NCBI GenBank assembly: GCA_013815575.1
Contig: JACDFX010000162.1
Coordinates: forward strand, 1 to 5,533
Source: Rubrobacter sp.
GTDB taxonomy: Bacteria; Actinomycetota; Rubrobacteria; Rubrobacterales; Rubrobacteraceae
Direction of reading: 5' to 3'
DNA: 5,533 bases
Under the pieces are notes generated by a model. That model did no database searches. It saw only the letters and a list, made by a program, of their open reading frames with translations, and was not told the DNA's origin. This document shows positions 4,747 through 5,533 of this stretch, piece after piece. The first letter of the stretch is position 1. The number at the start of each line of letters is the position of its first letter. The translations under genes and the position numbers were made by a program.

Positions 4747-5533
4747 GTGACCGAGGACAAGAACCCCAAACGAGACGAGCTCCGGCCCACGGTGGGACAA
4801 GGTTCCGCGCCCGAACCGGAGGCGGAGGCGCCCCCGGTAACGCCGCCGGGTGACGCGCGCGACGGTCGTCCGGGGGAGGGGGAAGACACCTACGTGGCGC
4901 GGGTCGCCCGCGGCGCCGGTATTAGCACGGCGGGGCAGGGGATCGGGCGCGTGCTCGGGTACGTGGCGCAGGTCGCCGTCGCCCGGCTCCTCGGGGCGCA
5001 GTTCTACGGTTTCTACACGCTGGGCGTGGCCGTAGTCAACGGGGTGCATATCCTGTCCAGGTTCGGAATGGAGAACGGCGTGGTGCGCTACGTCGCGCAT
5101 CACCGCGAGCACGGGGACGACGCCAGGGTGCGCGGCACCATCGTGCAGGCGCTCCTGATCACGCTCTCCATAAGCCTCGTGCTCTCCGTGGTGATGTTCT
5201 TCGGGGCCGGCCTGCTATCCGACCTCCTGCCCAAGGACGCGCCGTACATGGCCACCGTGCTCCGCGCTTTCGCGTTCGTTCTGCCGTTCTTCGTCTTTAT
5301 GAGCATGACCGCCTGGGCCACCCAGGGCTTCCAGACCGTCACCTACGCGGCCTACGTCCAGCAGCTCATACGCCCGGGCCTGTTCCTGCTCTTCGTCGGG
5401 GTCTGCTACGTACTCGGGGCCGGTACTATCGGGGTGATAGCGGCCTACGCTTTGTCGATGTTCCTCGCTGGCCTCGCCGGGCTCTACTATTTGAGAAAGC
5501 TCTTCCCGCCCCTCTTCGACCGCCGGGCGCAGA
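4747..5533 (+). CDS. Wzx-type polysaccharide flippase, 3' end beyond the window
   Basis: The frame stays open from GTG 4747 to the right edge, giving 262 codons, a little over half of a usual flippase. Residues 1-47 form a hydrophilic, Pro/Glu/Gly-rich tail, probably disordered and cytoplasmic. The oligosaccharide flippase core (MOP superfamily, PF01943/PF13440 type) starts near T48. Typical signatures are RLLGAQFYGFYTLG (80-93) and RFGMENGVVRYVA (105-117). Membrane helices are visible at about 59-82, 87-107, 135-157, 170-190, 207-224 and 227-247, with short basic cytoplasmic loops such as HHREHGDDARVRG (118-130). Such proteins move undecaprenyl-linked oligosaccharides across the inner membrane, and the sugar transferase upstream fits this pathway. 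I chose the GTG because it lies nine bases after a perfect TATAAT box and there is no Shine-Dalgarno. GTG codons at 4792 and 4894 are later alternatives, and the latter would remove the tail. Confidence 0.85.
   Translation, partial: MTEDKNPKRDELRPTVGQGSAPEPEAEAPPVTPPGDARDGRPGEGEDTYVARVARGAGISTAGQGIGRVLGYVAQVAVARLLGAQFYGFYTLGVAVVNGVHILSRFGMENGVVRYVAHHREHGDDARVRGTIVQALLITLSISLVLSVVMFFGAGLLSDLLPKDAPYMATVLRAFAFVLPFFVFMSMTAWATQGFQTVTYAAYVQQLIRPGLFLLFVGVCYVLGAGTIGVIAAYALSMFLAGLAGLYYLRKLFPPLFDRRAQ

Noticed and set aside
1..5533. tRNA, rRNA, CRISPR array, insertion sequence or prophage genes
   Set aside because: I saw no regularly spaced repeats, terminal inverted repeats, transposase motifs or RNA gene signatures.

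Overview
The window is a GC-rich stretch, probably from an actinobacterium. The high G+C at third codon positions, GTG starts, start codons sitting almost on top of -10 boxes, and the general protein style would suit Rubrobacter or a relative. That assignment is inference from style; no marker gene is present. All four genes lie on the + strand.

Bases 1-108 hold a regulatory region. It has two overlapping elements that resemble promoters of the sigma-28 (FliA/WhiG) family, then a strong Shine-Dalgarno. Bases 109-1560 encode a secreted two-part protein with a C-terminal M23 (LytM-like) peptidase domain. Its first zinc-ligand histidine appears to be replaced by tyrosine. A hairpin follows at 1582-1608.

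From about 1640 onward the window looks like a surface-polysaccharide locus. Bases 1658-3049 encode a membrane polyprenyl-phosphate sugar-1-phosphate transferase, the enzyme type that starts a lipid-linked glycan. After a 311-base spacer with no convincing gene, 3361-4692 encodes an alkaline-phosphatase-superfamily protein of the sulfatase type. It has a threonine where a true sulfatase has its formylglycine cysteine, and no export signal. From 4747 to the right edge runs the first 262 codons of a Wzx-type polysaccharide flippase. It appears to be translated from a leaderless transcript and carries a disordered N-terminal tail of about 47 residues.

As a working model, the transferase loads the first sugar phosphate on undecaprenyl phosphate at the inner face of the membrane. 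Glycosyltransferases outside the window would extend it. The sulfatase-like protein may add, remove or transfer a phosphate-type or sulfate group in the cytoplasm, and the flippase would move the finished lipid-linked unit outward. The secreted M23-like protein would act in the cell wall and seems to be regulated separately. Each gene has its own promoter-like sequence, so this is a co-oriented cluster rather than a clear single operon. I see no mobile element, tRNA, rRNA or CRISPR array.
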